Of a stretch of 23,845 bases of DNA, positions 7,133-15,072 are shown one piece after another (position 1 is the first letter of the stretch; each line of letters opens with the position of its first letter). Under the pieces are notes generated by a model. The model saw only the letters and a program-made list of their open reading frames with translations. It had not been told where the DNA came from and made no database searches. The translations under genes were made by a program, and so were the position numbers. This DNA is from Paraclostridium ghonii. GTDB lineage: Bacteria > Bacillota > Clostridia > Peptostreptococcales > Peptostreptococcaceae. Location of the stretch: assembly GCF_023653455.1 (NCBI RefSeq), contig NZ_JAKEDR010000042.1, positions 1-23,845 on the forward strand. Direction: 5' to 3'.

Positions 7133-8515
7133 TTATGCCCATACTTTTTCAGTTGCCCATATTTCTTCATCTGTAGGCACTTTTGCTTCTGCATTGTAAA
7201 AACCTATTCTTGATACATTAATTAAATGCTTATAATCTAAGTTTTCAGAAATACTGTTATTTCCCCATGAACCGCAACCTAATGTAGTTGTTGGTGCAAA
7301 ACCATTATATAAGCTTCCACCTGCTGAAGTTGAAGATGGTTGATTTACTACAAGTCTACTTACTGTTAATTTAGTTGATGCATATTTAATATTGTCTTTA
7401 TTATTTGAATGAATAGCACATGAATGTCCTTTTCCTTCTACTTCTAAATTAGATTGAGCTATTTCTACTGCATCCTCGAAATTCTCATATTCAAATGAAA
7501 TCATTACTGGACACATTTTTTCTTTACATAATACATCTTCAAAGCCCTTACCTCTTGCTTTTAATATAATAACTTTAGTATCATTTGGAACTTCTACACC
7601 TGCTAAGTTAGCAATGAATTGAACGCTTTGACCAACTATTTTACCATTTATAGTTCCATCAACGAAAATTACTTTTGCAAATTTTTCTATAGTTTCTTCA
7701 TCCTCTACATAAAAAGCTCCATTTGCTTTAAACGCATCTATAGTTTCTTTATAAAGTTCCTTAGGTATTATTGCACTTTGTTCTCCAGAACATATAATTC
7801 CATTATCAAAAGTTCTTCCAGTAACTATTTTTGCTACAGCTTCTTTTATATTAACATCTCTATCTATTATACACTGTACATTACCAGCACCTACTCCATA
7901 AGCTGGTTTTCCACTACTATATGCAGATTTAACCATACCCATACCACCAGTAGCTACTACTACATCTACTGCTTTCATAAGTTCTAAACTTAGTTCAATA
8001 GTTGGTTCTTCTATAATTTGAATTAAATTTTCTGGTGCTCCAATTTTTGTAATAGCTTCTTTAAATAAGTCTACTACATATTTACAACATTTTTTAGATC
8101 TTGGGTGTGGAGAAACAATAATAGAATTTCCTCCTTTTAATGCAAACATAGCATTACACATTGGAGTAACAATAGGATTTGTACATGGTGTTATAGCTCC
8201 AACTACTCCTTTAGGTTTAGCAACTTTAATAAGAGCTTTTTCTGTATCTTCTTCTAGTATTCCTATTGATTTTTTATCTTTTAAGTTATTCCATATAACT
8301 TTTGATTTTCCCTTATTTTTAGAAACCTTGTCTTCATAAACTCCCATTCTTGTTTCTTCAACTGCCATTTTAGCTAATTCTTCTGCTCTATCATATACTA
8401 CCTTACCAATTTCTCTTACTATTTCATCTACTTGTTCTTGATTAAACTTTTCATACTCTCTTTGTGCTTCCCCTGATTTCTTTACTAACTCTGCAATATA
8501 TTCTTTTGCTTCCAT
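7133..8515 (-). CDS. sucD: CoA-acylating succinate-semialdehyde dehydrogenase
   Basis: Interconverts succinyl-CoA and succinate semialdehyde with NAD(P)H. The 460-residue protein belongs to the CoA-acylating aldehyde dehydrogenase group (related to the AdhE N-terminus). It has the TPCTNPIVTPMC segment, GGMGMVKSAYSSGKPAYGVG and the catalytic Cys242 in NGIICSGEQS. A ribosome site (GGAGGGG, minus strand) precedes the ATG. It sits between abfT (about 125 bases upstream, with a 12-bp inverted repeat in the gap) and 4hbD (24 bases downstream). The substrate choice, rather than acetyl-CoA or butyryl-CoA, is supported mainly by these neighbours. Confidence 0.92.
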   Translation of the reverse strand: MEAKEYIAELVKKSGEAQREYEKFNQEQVDEIVREIGKVVYDRAEELAKMAVEETRMGVYEDKVSKNKGKSKVIWNNLKDKKSIGILEEDTEKALIKVAKPKGVVGAITPCTNPIVTPMCNAMFALKGGNSIIVSPHPRSKKCCKYVVDLFKEAITKIGAPENLIQIIEEPTIELSLELMKAVDVVVATGGMGMVKSAYSSGKPAYGVGAGNVQCIIDRDVNIKEAVAKIVTGRTFDNGIICSGEQSAIIPKELYKETIDAFKANGAFYVEDEETIEKFAKVIFVDGTINGKIVGQSVQFIANLAGVEVPNDTKVIILKARGKGFEDVLCKEKMCPVMISFEYENFEDAVEIAQSNLEVEGKGHSCAIHSNNKDNIKYASTKLTVSRLVVNQPSSTSAGGSLYNGFAPTTTLGCGSWGNNSISENLDYKHLINVSRIGFYNAEAKVPTDEEIWATEKVWA

Positions 8516-8557
8516 ATAAACCCCTCCATACTCTCTGTAGATTGTATAATTTATTGT

Positions 8558-8603
8558 CTTAGTTACCTAAATACTTGATATGACTAGCAAATAGGTAACT
8601 AAG
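8558..8603. repeat. Perfect 12-bp inverted repeat between abfT and sucD
   Basis: CTTAGTTACCTA at 8558-8569 and TAGGTAACTAAG at 8592-8603, with a 22-base spacer, in the longest gap of the operon. No T run follows on either strand, so it is not a standard terminator. It could be an operator for an internal promoter or an mRNA processing/stability stem that sets the ratio of sucD-4hbD to abfD-abfT. Confidence 0.65.
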
Positions 8604-8640
8604 TTTAAAGATTTCTTTTAAAATTCTTAATATGTACAAA

Positions 8641-9972
8641 CTAATTGTACGCCTTACTATATCCAACATCATCAAATTTCTTATTGAATCTATTTTCCCA
8701 CTCTTTGATAAGCTCTTCTCTAAAATTAGGATGAGCTATATTTATAAGTGCTCTTGCTCTTTCTTTTAAAGATTTTCCTCTAAGCTCAGCTATACCATAT
8801 TCTGTAGCTACATAATGAACATCATTTCTAGATGTAGTTACAGCTGCTCCATTGTCCAAGAAAGGTACTATTCTTGATACCTTACCTCTTGATGCAGTTG
8901 AAGGTATTGCAATTATTGATTTTCCACCTTTGGACATGTTAGCCCCTCTTATAAAATCCACTTGACCTCCAACACCGCTAAATTGTTTGATTCCAATAGA
9001 TTCTGAAGCTATTTGCCCCATTAAATCTATTTGAATACAAGAATTTATTGATATCATATTATCATTTAAACCTATAACAGTAGGATTATTTACATAATCT
9101 ACTGGAAATGTTTCTACCATTGGATTATCATTAACAAAATCGTATAGTTTTTGTGTACCCATTAAAAAAGTTACTATCATTTTATTTTTATGAAGATTCT
9201 TTCTTTTATTTGTAATTACTCCTGCTTCAACTAATTCAACTACTCCATCTGATATCATTTCAGAATGAATACCTAAATCCTTTTTGTCTTTTAAAAATAG
9301 AAGTACAGCATCTGGTATAGCACCTATCCCTAACTGAAGTGTAGACCCATCTTCTATAAGTTTTGCACAGTTTTCTCCTATTGCCTTTTCTATTTCGCCA
9401 ATCCTAGAAGGTTTAAGCTCTATAATATCATAATCAACCTCAACTATATAATCAATATCCTTTATATGTATAAAAGAATCTCCTAAAGTTCTTGGCATTT
9501 TAGGATTAACTTCTGCTATTACAAGTTTTGCACACTCAGCTGCTGGTTTAGTGTAGTCATTAGATATTCCAAAACTACAGTAACCATTATTGTCTGGAGG
9601 TGAAACTTGAATTATAGCTACATCCACCTTTAAATATTCTTCTTTAAAAAGTCTTGGTACTTCAGAAAAGTGGCAAGGAGTAAAATCCGCTCTTCCTTCT
9701 GCCACAGCCTCTCTAGTAGAAGATCCTACAAATAAAGCATTATGTTTAAAGTTGAACTCTTTATCTTTTTTCACATACTCTCCAGGACCCATTCCAATCA
9801 TATGGACTATTTCCACATTAGAATATCTTTCACTTTCATTAACCATTGCTTCTATAACTTTTTGGGGTTCCCCTGTTGCATGCCCAGTAACAATTCTATT
9901 GCCACTTTTAATCTTTTGAGCAGCATCCCCTGCTGATACTAATTTTTCTTTATATAAAGTCTTCCAATCCAT
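8641..9972 (-). CDS. abfT: 4-hydroxybutyrate CoA-transferase
   Basis: Transfers CoA from acetyl-CoA (or a similar donor) to 4-hydroxybutyrate; also known as cat2 in Clostridium. The 443-residue protein has the acetyl-CoA hydrolase/transferase family layout: GHATGEPQKVIEAM near the N-terminus, VSPPDNNGYCSFG, and IHSEMISDG, where Glu238 is the expected catalytic glutamate (same number as in C. aminobutyricum AbfT). A C-terminal GVGGQVDFIRGA stretch binds CoA in this family. It lies 51 bases beyond abfD in the same operon. An acetyl or butyryl transferase role cannot be excluded by sequence alone, but its neighbours make 4-hydroxybutyrate the natural substrate. Confidence 0.92.
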   Translation of the reverse strand: MDWKTLYKEKLVSAGDAAQKIKSGNRIVTGHATGEPQKVIEAMVNESERYSNVEIVHMIGMGPGEYVKKDKEFNFKHNALFVGSSTREAVAEGRADFTPCHFSEVPRLFKEEYLKVDVAIIQVSPPDNNGYCSFGISNDYTKPAAECAKLVIAEVNPKMPRTLGDSFIHIKDIDYIVEVDYDIIELKPSRIGEIEKAIGENCAKLIEDGSTLQLGIGAIPDAVLLFLKDKKDLGIHSEMISDGVVELVEAGVITNKRKNLHKNKMIVTFLMGTQKLYDFVNDNPMVETFPVDYVNNPTVIGLNDNMISINSCIQIDLMGQIASESIGIKQFSGVGGQVDFIRGANMSKGGKSIIAIPSTASRGKVSRIVPFLDNGAAVTTSRNDVHYVATEYGIAELRGKSLKERARALINIAHPNFREELIKEWENRFNKKFDDVGYSKAYN

Positions 9973-10023
9973 TATTTCACCCCTTGATTTCTAGGATCTT
10001 TTTAGTCGTATTCTTTGTTTTGA

Positions 10024-11490
10024 CTATATTTTAGCTAGTTCTTTTATTTGAGCTATATCTTTAGCTAACTCTTTTTTCTTATTTAAATTACTTTGTCTTG
10101 AAATCATAATTCTTTGCGCTTGAGGTGAACCTGCTCCATGCATAGATTCTGTTCTATATCCAACAGCAGCAGTTCCTAGAGTAATGTTTTCTATAAGTCT
10201 TAAAACTCTCAGTCTATCCTCAGTTGGAACACTATCAACACCTTTTAAATATTTATCAATATAAGGCCCTATTTTAGGATCTTTGAAATCTTTTTCAGAA
10301 GGCATAGTTACCATAATACCTCCAGCTATATCTTCTGCTAATCTAGCAATTTCATATGGCATTCTTGTTATATTTTGTTTACAAACATTTGCAAGCAATA
10401 AATCTATTTGATAATTTCCTGATTTTGTTTTACATCCTTCACATGAACAAGCAATACCACAACTGTATAGCGTTTCATTTAAATGAGTCATTTCAATTAG
10501 TTTATCTTTTACATGTGAAGCTCTATCTGCACCATTATACTCAGCAGCTAATCCTGCTGCTCCAATAAGTACATCTCCAACCCCAACTTTACATCCACCG
10601 TAACTTTGTCTATGATAACCTGCAAATCTTTCCACTAACATACCTGAAAACTTAACTTCACCATTTAAAAAGATTCTTTCATTTGGTACAAATACATCTT
10701 CAAATATAGTTAGGGTTTCATGTCCTCCAAATCTTGGGTTACCCATATCTATGTCTGCTTCTTCTTCAAGCTTTCTAGTATCGCAAGATTGACGTCCATA
10801 TACACTAAATATTCCTTCTGTATCAGTTGGTACAGCAAAAGCTATTGCCCAATCCTCGTCGTCAGGTCCCATAGTTATAGTTGGCATAACAAGAATTTCA
10901 TGAGAATTAACCATTCCAGTTTGATGAGCTTTAGCACCTCTTACTACAACTCCATCCTCTCTTCTTTCAACTACTCTTAGGAATAAATCTGGATCAGCTT
11001 GTTTATGTGGAGGTAAGCCCCTATCCCCTTTTGGATCTGTCATTGCTCCATCAACTACTAAATCATTTTCTTGAACGTATATCATATACTCTTTAAATTT
11101 TTCATGATAATTAGTTCCACAAGCTTCATCTATTTCAAAAGTTGTACTATAAACAGCGTTGAATGCATCCATTCCTACACAACGTTGAAAACATGACCCA
11201 GTTTTTTGACCGCATAAACGCTGCATTTTAACTTTATTAATTAAATCTTCAGTACTTTGATGGATATGGCAAAATCTATTAATTCTTTTTCCTGTAAGAT
11301 TAGAAACCGCTGTCATCACATCTTCATATTGTGGATCTTGAGCTAATTCATAAGTCATAGCTACAGAATTAAGTGATGGACGAATTATAGGATGATCTAC
11401 AGGATTTTCTATTAATTCCCCAAATAAATAAACTTTTTGTTTTACCTCTCTAAGACTTTCTATGTACTGTTCTTTTGTCATTAATGCCAT
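10024..11490 (-). CDS. abfD: 4-hydroxybutyryl-CoA dehydratase / vinylacetyl-CoA isomerase
   Basis: Dehydrates 4-hydroxybutyryl-CoA to crotonyl-CoA by a radical mechanism using a [4Fe-4S] cluster and FAD, and isomerises vinylacetyl-CoA. The 488-residue protein is close to C. aminobutyricum AbfD over its whole length. The four cluster ligands, Cys99, Cys103, His292 and Cys299 there, appear as Cys100 and Cys104 (SCFQRCVGMDAF) and His293 and Cys300 (GYHRQSYGGC), with one extra N-terminal residue. FAD-binding regions such as VRGAKAHQTG and TMPSEKDF are intact. It is the first gene of the operon; AGGGGG on the minus strand precedes the ATG. Because crotonyl-CoA feeds butyrate formation, this operon links succinate to butyrate. 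Confidence 0.96.
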   Translation of the reverse strand: MALMTKEQYIESLREVKQKVYLFGELIENPVDHPIIRPSLNSVAMTYELAQDPQYEDVMTAVSNLTGKRINRFCHIHQSTEDLINKVKMQRLCGQKTGSCFQRCVGMDAFNAVYSTTFEIDEACGTNYHEKFKEYMIYVQENDLVVDGAMTDPKGDRGLPPHKQADPDLFLRVVERREDGVVVRGAKAHQTGMVNSHEILVMPTITMGPDDEDWAIAFAVPTDTEGIFSVYGRQSCDTRKLEEEADIDMGNPRFGGHETLTIFEDVFVPNERIFLNGEVKFSGMLVERFAGYHRQSYGGCKVGVGDVLIGAAGLAAEYNGADRASHVKDKLIEMTHLNETLYSCGIACSCEGCKTKSGNYQIDLLLANVCKQNITRMPYEIARLAEDIAGGIMVTMPSEKDFKDPKIGPYIDKYLKGVDSVPTEDRLRVLRLIENITLGTAAVGYRTESMHGAGSPQAQRIMISRQSNLNKKKELAKDIAQIKELAKI

Positions 11491-11516
11491 AAAAATACCC
11501 CCTATGTATATCTAGT

Positions 11517-11580
11517 GTGTACCTTGATACACCCTTATATTTTACTTATTTTATACACAAACTACATATGATTTATGTAG
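11517..11580 (-). promoter_or_regulatory. abfD upstream region with two inverted repeats
   Basis: Between abfD and the pseudogene, GTGTA (11517-11521) pairs with TACAC (11528-11532), and CTACAT (11562-11567) pairs with ATGTAG (11575-11580). Between them the minus strand reads TGTGTATAAAAT, a possible extended -10, but the -35 is poor. I find no clear Rex, CcpA or CodY site. These are likely regulatory signals of the operon, of unknown factor. Confidence 0.35.
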
Positions 11581-11757
11581 CCTATAATTCTTACCTACAA
11601 TAACTTGTAATTGTTTTTTATTTGTTCTTCTTATAATTCTTTTGTTTTTATTTGTAGCTATTAGATACTATATTTTTAGATATTTTATCTTATTTAGCCC
11701 TTTAATCACTTTAATATAGGTTTTGGAATAAATTTATTGGTTTAACTTGTCTCAATA

Positions 11758-11995
11758 TTAATTTTTTAACAAACTTTGAAATTCCTCTGGTAATCCACTA
11801 CCAATATAATTTTCCAACTGGTTTAATCCAAGGCTTATATTCTTTGCCTGTAATTTAACAAACTACCTTCTGCATCATCAGATCCCTCAAATTCAGCACC
11901 TCTTAATGTAAATAACGATACATAAGTAATTAATAAAATGCTAATTTTAAAGAAACTATAAGGAATATTACACTTGAAATAATAACGTTTTCCAT
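11758..11995 (-). pseudogene. Decayed cbiN-like gene (cobalt transporter small subunit remnant)
   Basis: On the minus strand, AAAGGAG (12003-12009) and an ATG at 11995 open a hydrophobic frame that is soon broken. The pieces lie in three frames. First comes a membrane-helix-like start. Then AEFEGSDDAEG (about 11865-11897) matches the CbiN hallmark AEFGGADDQAEE. TGKEYKPWIKPV (11816-11851) matches the CbiN ...YEPWFxPxW segment. GSGLPEEFQSLLKN before TAA at 11758 echoes the SGEIESLLF region. The last membrane helix is missing. CbiN is a small partner of cobalt/nickel ECF transporters; no cbiM, cbiQ or cbiO is nearby. It is probably dead; the family call rests on short motifs. Confidence 0.55.
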
Positions 11996-12009
11996 ATATC
12001 ATCTCCTTT

Positions 12010-12540
12010 AAACTTTTATCCTTAGCCAGTATTAATTAAAGTAAAACTATAAATTTAAGAAGTATTTTAAAAAACACATTCTACAAGATGTTATAACTCT
12101 ACTACTATTTATGTAATATGAAAAAATAATGATATTTTAGTAGATTATGTTATAGGTTTGAATTGACAACTCACAGAACAAAAAACCTCTTAATATGTGT
12201 GTTAAACGTTTTCTTGAAGTGTTCGATTATGTACAATTAACACGTAAATATTAAATAAAGACATCTCTATTCCACTTAAAGTTATAGTCTAAAATAAAGG
12301 TCTTAATTTCTTGTTCTTTTATACATCTTTTTACGATATAAGCATAGCACTGTTTATATAAAAAATCAACCAAAATGCAAAAAACCCCTCAAAAGTATAA
12401 AATATTACATTGCATTAATTTTTTTTATATCACTATACTTGAAATTACCTAGAGTATAACAACATAAAAAGCGTATTTTAAAAGACTTGATGACTAGCAT
12501 TTTTTTAATAAATTTATAGTTTTGATAATATTTAAGGAAT
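12010..12540. other. Gene-free AT-rich region
   Basis: No supportable gene or RNA was found here. A 45-codon open minus-strand frame at 12251-12388 has no start codon or ribosome site and matches nothing I recognise. With the cbiN remnant next to it, this looks like a decaying interval between the 4-hydroxybutyrate operon and the recombinase. Confidence 0.5.
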
Positions 12541-12542
12541 AG

Positions 12543-12571
12543 TTGAAGTCAAAAAAATATTATGCTATATT
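12543..12571 (+). promoter_or_regulatory. Promoter of the tyrosine recombinase gene
   Basis: TTGAAG (12543-12548), 17 bases, TATATT (12566-12571): a good sigma-A-type match 36 bases upstream of the start codon. Confidence 0.65.
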
Positions 12572-12606
12572 AAAAATATTAGTATTAGAAATTTGGAGGT
12601 TTTTTA

Positions 12607-13746
12607 ATGTCAGAACATAAAACTATTAAAATACATAATAAATCAGATAAGCCAGATAATATTGTTCTTAGAGATAATAAAGTTATTGAAAAATGTATAC
12701 AAATTGAGAGTCAGATTCCTAAGTTTATGAAAGACTATTGTATTTACTTGAAAGGATCTGTCTCTGTTACCACTCGATTAGCATACTTAGAGGATATTCA
12801 ATTTTTCTGTTCTTATTTAGTAGAAACTAAAGAGATTACAGAAGCTGATGAAATAAAAGATGTTAAACTTGAAGAATTTAATGCAATAAAAGCACGAGAT
12901 GTAAACTTATTTTTAGGAGATTATTGCACTAGATATTATAAGTATACTGAGAAAAATACTCACATCTATGAAAATAACAATAGAGCTTTAGCCCGTAAAA
13001 AATCTTCTTTATCTACACTATTTAAGTTTCTGTTTAGAAATGATCAATTAGAAACTAACATAACAGATGGTTTTAATCCAATCAAGCTTCCCAAGCCTCA
13101 GCCAGATGCAATTAAACGTCTTGAGATAGATGAAGTTGCTAAAATGCTAGAAGCTGTAGAAACAGGTTTTGGGCTTACTGAGAAAGAAAAAGTTTATTGG
13201 AAAAAAACTAAGCTTCGAGATAAAGCAATATTGGCTCTATTTGTTACTTATGGGCTTAGATTAAATGAACTTAGAGAACTTAATATTTCATCATTTAACT
13301 TCTCTCGAGGCGAGTTTAAAATTTATAGAAAAAGAGGAAAAGAAGTATTAATGCCTATAAATAATACTTGTGAATTAGTTGTTAGGGATTATATATTACA
13401 CGAAAGACCTAAAAGTGAAATGCTAAGTGAAGATGTTGAGGATGCACTATTTCTCTCTCTTCAAAATAAAAGAATGGATCCAAAGTCTATAAGACAATTA
13501 GTAAAAAAATATACGTCTATTTCTATGGATACATCTAGAGAAAAAGGTTACAGCCCTCATAAACTAAGAGCTACTGCAGCCACTTCATTGATTCAAAATG
13601 GTTTCTCTATATATGATGTTCAAAACTTATTAGATCATGATAATGTCACAACTACTCAGCTGTATGCAGCTCATAAGAAAAATGTTAAGCGCGATATTGT
13701 AAATAATTTTGAATGGATAGATGAATCTGATGATAAAAATAAGTAA
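12607..13746 (+). CDS. Tyrosine recombinase (XerC/XerD-like)
   Basis: A site-specific recombinase of the lambda-integrase/Xer family, 379 residues, with GGAGG upstream of the ATG. An N-terminal SAM-like DNA-binding domain (about 35-150) is followed by a catalytic domain with the complete active-site set: Arg218 in YGLRLNEL, the lysine-bearing hairpin YRKRGKE, His318 and Arg321 in HKLR, His344 in LLDHDN and nucleophile Tyr353 in TTQLYAAH. It is longer than XerC or XerD (about 300) because of an N-terminal extension of roughly 35 residues and loop insertions. It sits immediately upstream of lexA. No attachment site, excisionase or phage gene is nearby, so a chromosomal, Xer-type or unexplored role is more likely than an element integrase. 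Confidence 0.88.
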   Translation: MSEHKTIKIHNKSDKPDNIVLRDNKVIEKCIQIESQIPKFMKDYCIYLKGSVSVTTRLAYLEDIQFFCSYLVETKEITEADEIKDVKLEEFNAIKARDVNLFLGDYCTRYYKYTEKNTHIYENNNRALARKKSSLSTLFKFLFRNDQLETNITDGFNPIKLPKPQPDAIKRLEIDEVAKMLEAVETGFGLTEKEKVYWKKTKLRDKAILALFVTYGLRLNELRELNISSFNFSRGEFKIYRKRGKEVLMPINNTCELVVRDYILHERPKSEMLSEDVEDALFLSLQNKRMDPKSIRQLVKKYTSISMDTSREKGYSPHKLRATAATSLIQNGFSIYDVQNLLDHDNVTTTQLYAAHKKNVKRDIVNNFEWIDESDDKNK

Positions 13747-13777
13747 TTGACCTTTCTAGAACAAATGTTTGTATAAA
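13747..13777 (+). promoter_or_regulatory. lexA promoter with LexA box
   Basis: GAACAAATGTTT at 13759-13770 fits the Gram-positive SOS box GAAC-N4-GTTC with one changed end base. It lies between TTGACC (13747-13752) and TATAAA (13772-13777); the 19-base spacer is slightly long. A LexA box inside the lexA promoter is the classic autoregulatory arrangement. Confidence 0.75.
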
Positions 13778-13845
13778 ACTAGTCAATATGTTAAAATATA
13801 TAGTATAAAATTAAAATATATTAATATTAGAAATGAGATGATAAC

Positions 13846-14481
13846 ATGTATCTAGATTTAACTAATAAGCAAATAATGATACTTGAGTTTATAAAAGATC
13901 AATTAACTCAAAAGGGGTATCCACCTTCAGTTAGAGAGATTTGTGCGGCTGTTGATTTAAGGTCCACATCTACTGTACACTCTCATTTAAATAAATTAGA
14001 AAAGCTAGGTTATATTAGAAGAGATGCTACAAAACCTAGAGCAATCGAAGTTTTAGATTCTAATAAAAGTGAAGGAGTTAATGGTCTTAATCAAGAGATC
14101 CTACACTTACCTGTAATAGGTCAAATAACAGCAGGAGAACCAATTTTCGCAGAACAAAATATAGAAGAATACATACCACTACCTGCTAACTTTGTTATAG
14201 GTAGCGACAATTTTATATTAAAAGTTAAAGGCGAAAGCATGATAAATGCAGGAATCTTAGACGGAGACCATGTTATAGTTGATAAAGCTAACACAGCTTA
14301 CAACTCGCAAATAGTAGTTGCATTAGTTGGCGAAGAAAGTGCCACAGTTAAAAGATTTTTCAAAGAAGATGACCACATAAGACTACAACCTGAAAATAAT
14401 TGCATGGATCCAATAATATTAAATCCATCAGATGTTAGTATTCTTGGCCATGTAAAAGGTGTATTCAGAGTAATAAAATAA
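13846..14481 (+). CDS. lexA: LexA repressor, SOS response
   Basis: Represses DNA-damage genes and cleaves itself when stimulated by RecA filaments. The 211-residue protein has an N-terminal winged helix (PPSVREICAAVDLRSTSTVHSHL, about 26-48) and a C-terminal S24 peptidase-like domain. The cleavage bond is Ala96-Gly97 in ITAGEP, and the catalytic dyad is Ser131 (GESM) and Lys169 (ATVKRF). All are in place, so it should be a working, self-cleaving repressor. The start has a weak ribosome site (GAGATGATAAC). It has its own LexA box upstream and a shared terminator downstream. Its position directly after the recombinase suggests the two may be cotranscribed in part. Confidence 0.97.
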   Translation: MYLDLTNKQIMILEFIKDQLTQKGYPPSVREICAAVDLRSTSTVHSHLNKLEKLGYIRRDATKPRAIEVLDSNKSEGVNGLNQEILHLPVIGQITAGEPIFAEQNIEEYIPLPANFVIGSDNFILKVKGESMINAGILDGDHVIVDKANTAYNSQIVVALVGEESATVKRFFKEDDHIRLQPENNCMDPIILNPSDVSILGHVKGVFRVIK

Positions 14482-14515
14482 AGAGATATGTTTTATAAAC
14501 ATATCTCTTTATTTT
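14475..14515. terminator. Bidirectional terminator, lexA and convergent small gene
   Basis: Perfect 19-bp arms (14475-14493 and 14497-14515, core AAAGAGATATG) with loop TAT, flanked by A and T runs on both sides. The arms include the lexA stop codon and reach the stop of the minus-strand gene. Confidence 0.9.
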
Positions 14516-14783
14516 ATTTAAGGAACTTATAGATTATTTTTACTAATATGCATGATATACCCGCAACTATAAAGCTATATCCACTACCTTTGGATTTTTT
14601 CATTTCAGATTGATATTTTTCTTGGATATTTTTAATTTTGTTATTAATCTTTTTATCTTTTTTTCCCCTATTAGATTTCTCAATGCTTTCTAGTTTTATC
14701 TCATACTCTTTTTGCTTCTTTTTACAAGATAGTAATAAGACAATACCTAAAACTAAAAACAATATCCCCAATAATAAAAACAT
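14514..14783 (-). CDS. Small two-helix membrane protein, unknown function
   Basis: An 89-residue protein I do not recognise. Hydrophobic residues 1-19 (LLLGILFLVLGIVLLL) form a first membrane helix, and about 68-86 (YSFIVAGISCILVKIIY) a second. Between them is a strongly basic, Lys/Glu-rich stretch likely to form a helix (about 20-66). AGAGAGG precedes the ATG on the minus strand. It converges on lexA, sharing its terminator. Both ends in the membrane with a charged middle suggests a small membrane-bound scaffold, but no function can be stated. Confidence 0.75.
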   Translation of the reverse strand: MFLLLGILFLVLGIVLLLSCKKKQKEYEIKLESIEKSNRGKKDKKINNKIKNIQEKYQSEMKKSKGSGYSFIVAGISCILVKIIYKFLK

Positions 14784-14863
14784 ATTTTTACCTCTCTAAC
14801 CCTATTTTAAAAATAATTTATATATATACTAATTATTATATACTAAATTTTCTGATTTTTAAA

Positions 14864-14902
14864 TTAACATATTTAAATAAATATACTATAATTATAGTAT
14901 AT
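14864..14902 (+). promoter_or_regulatory. Strong promoter with a 22-bp palindrome over the -10
   Basis: TTAACA (14864-14869), a 17-base spacer, TATAAT (14887-14892): near-consensus. Bases 14881-14902 form a perfect 22-bp palindrome (half-site ATATACTATAA) centred on the -10. A dimeric repressor binding there would block transcription. It drives the 29-residue peptide gene just downstream. Confidence 0.7.
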
Positions 14903-14933
14903 AGAACATAAGTAAATTTTTAGGCGGTGATGT

Positions 14934-15023
14934 ATGAGAAAAAATTATGAAAAAATAGCTATATTGATACTTATTCCTATGATTTTGTTTACGTTAGTTT
15001 TAGCTTTTAAAACTATGCGATAG
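14934..15023 (+). CDS. 29-residue single-helix membrane peptide
   Basis: A short gene with all its own signals. There is a near-consensus promoter with a palindrome at the -10, a GGCGGTGAT ribosome site just before ATG 14934, an uninterrupted frame to TAG 15021-15023 and a terminator starting 3 bases later. The product starts MRKNYEKIA and ends AFKTMR around one hydrophobic helix (about residues 8-25), with positive charges at both ends. I do not recognise a family. Possible roles include a membrane regulatory or toxin-like peptide; no antitoxin RNA is evident. It is read from signals, not homology. Confidence 0.65.
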   Translation: MRKNYEKIAILILIPMILFTLVLAFKTMR

Positions 15024-15025
15024 AT

Positions 15026-15071
15026 AAAAAATAAATGAGCTACTAGTGTTTGTAGTTCATTTATTTTTTTA
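15026..15071. terminator. Bidirectional terminator
   Basis: AAATAAATGAGCTAC pairs with GTAGTTCATTTATTT (one mismatch), loop TAGTGTTT, flanked by an A run on the left and T run on the right. It ends the 29-residue peptide gene and the convergent gene at 15073-15681. Confidence 0.85.
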
Positions 15072-15072
15072 T

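Noticed and set aside
11491..11760. Rex, CcpA or CodY operator for the 4-hydroxybutyrate operon
   Set aside because: I looked for TTGTTAAnnnnTTAACAA, the cre consensus and the CodY box; only half-sites at chance level were seen.
12251..12388. 45-codon minus-strand open frame as a possible gene fragment
   Set aside because: No start codon, no ribosome site and no recognisable motif; open frames of this length occur by chance in such AT-rich sequence.
12607..13746. Integrase of a prophage or integrative element
   Set aside because: No phage, conjugation or excisionase genes, no flanking tRNA or visible attachment repeats; the neighbour is lexA.
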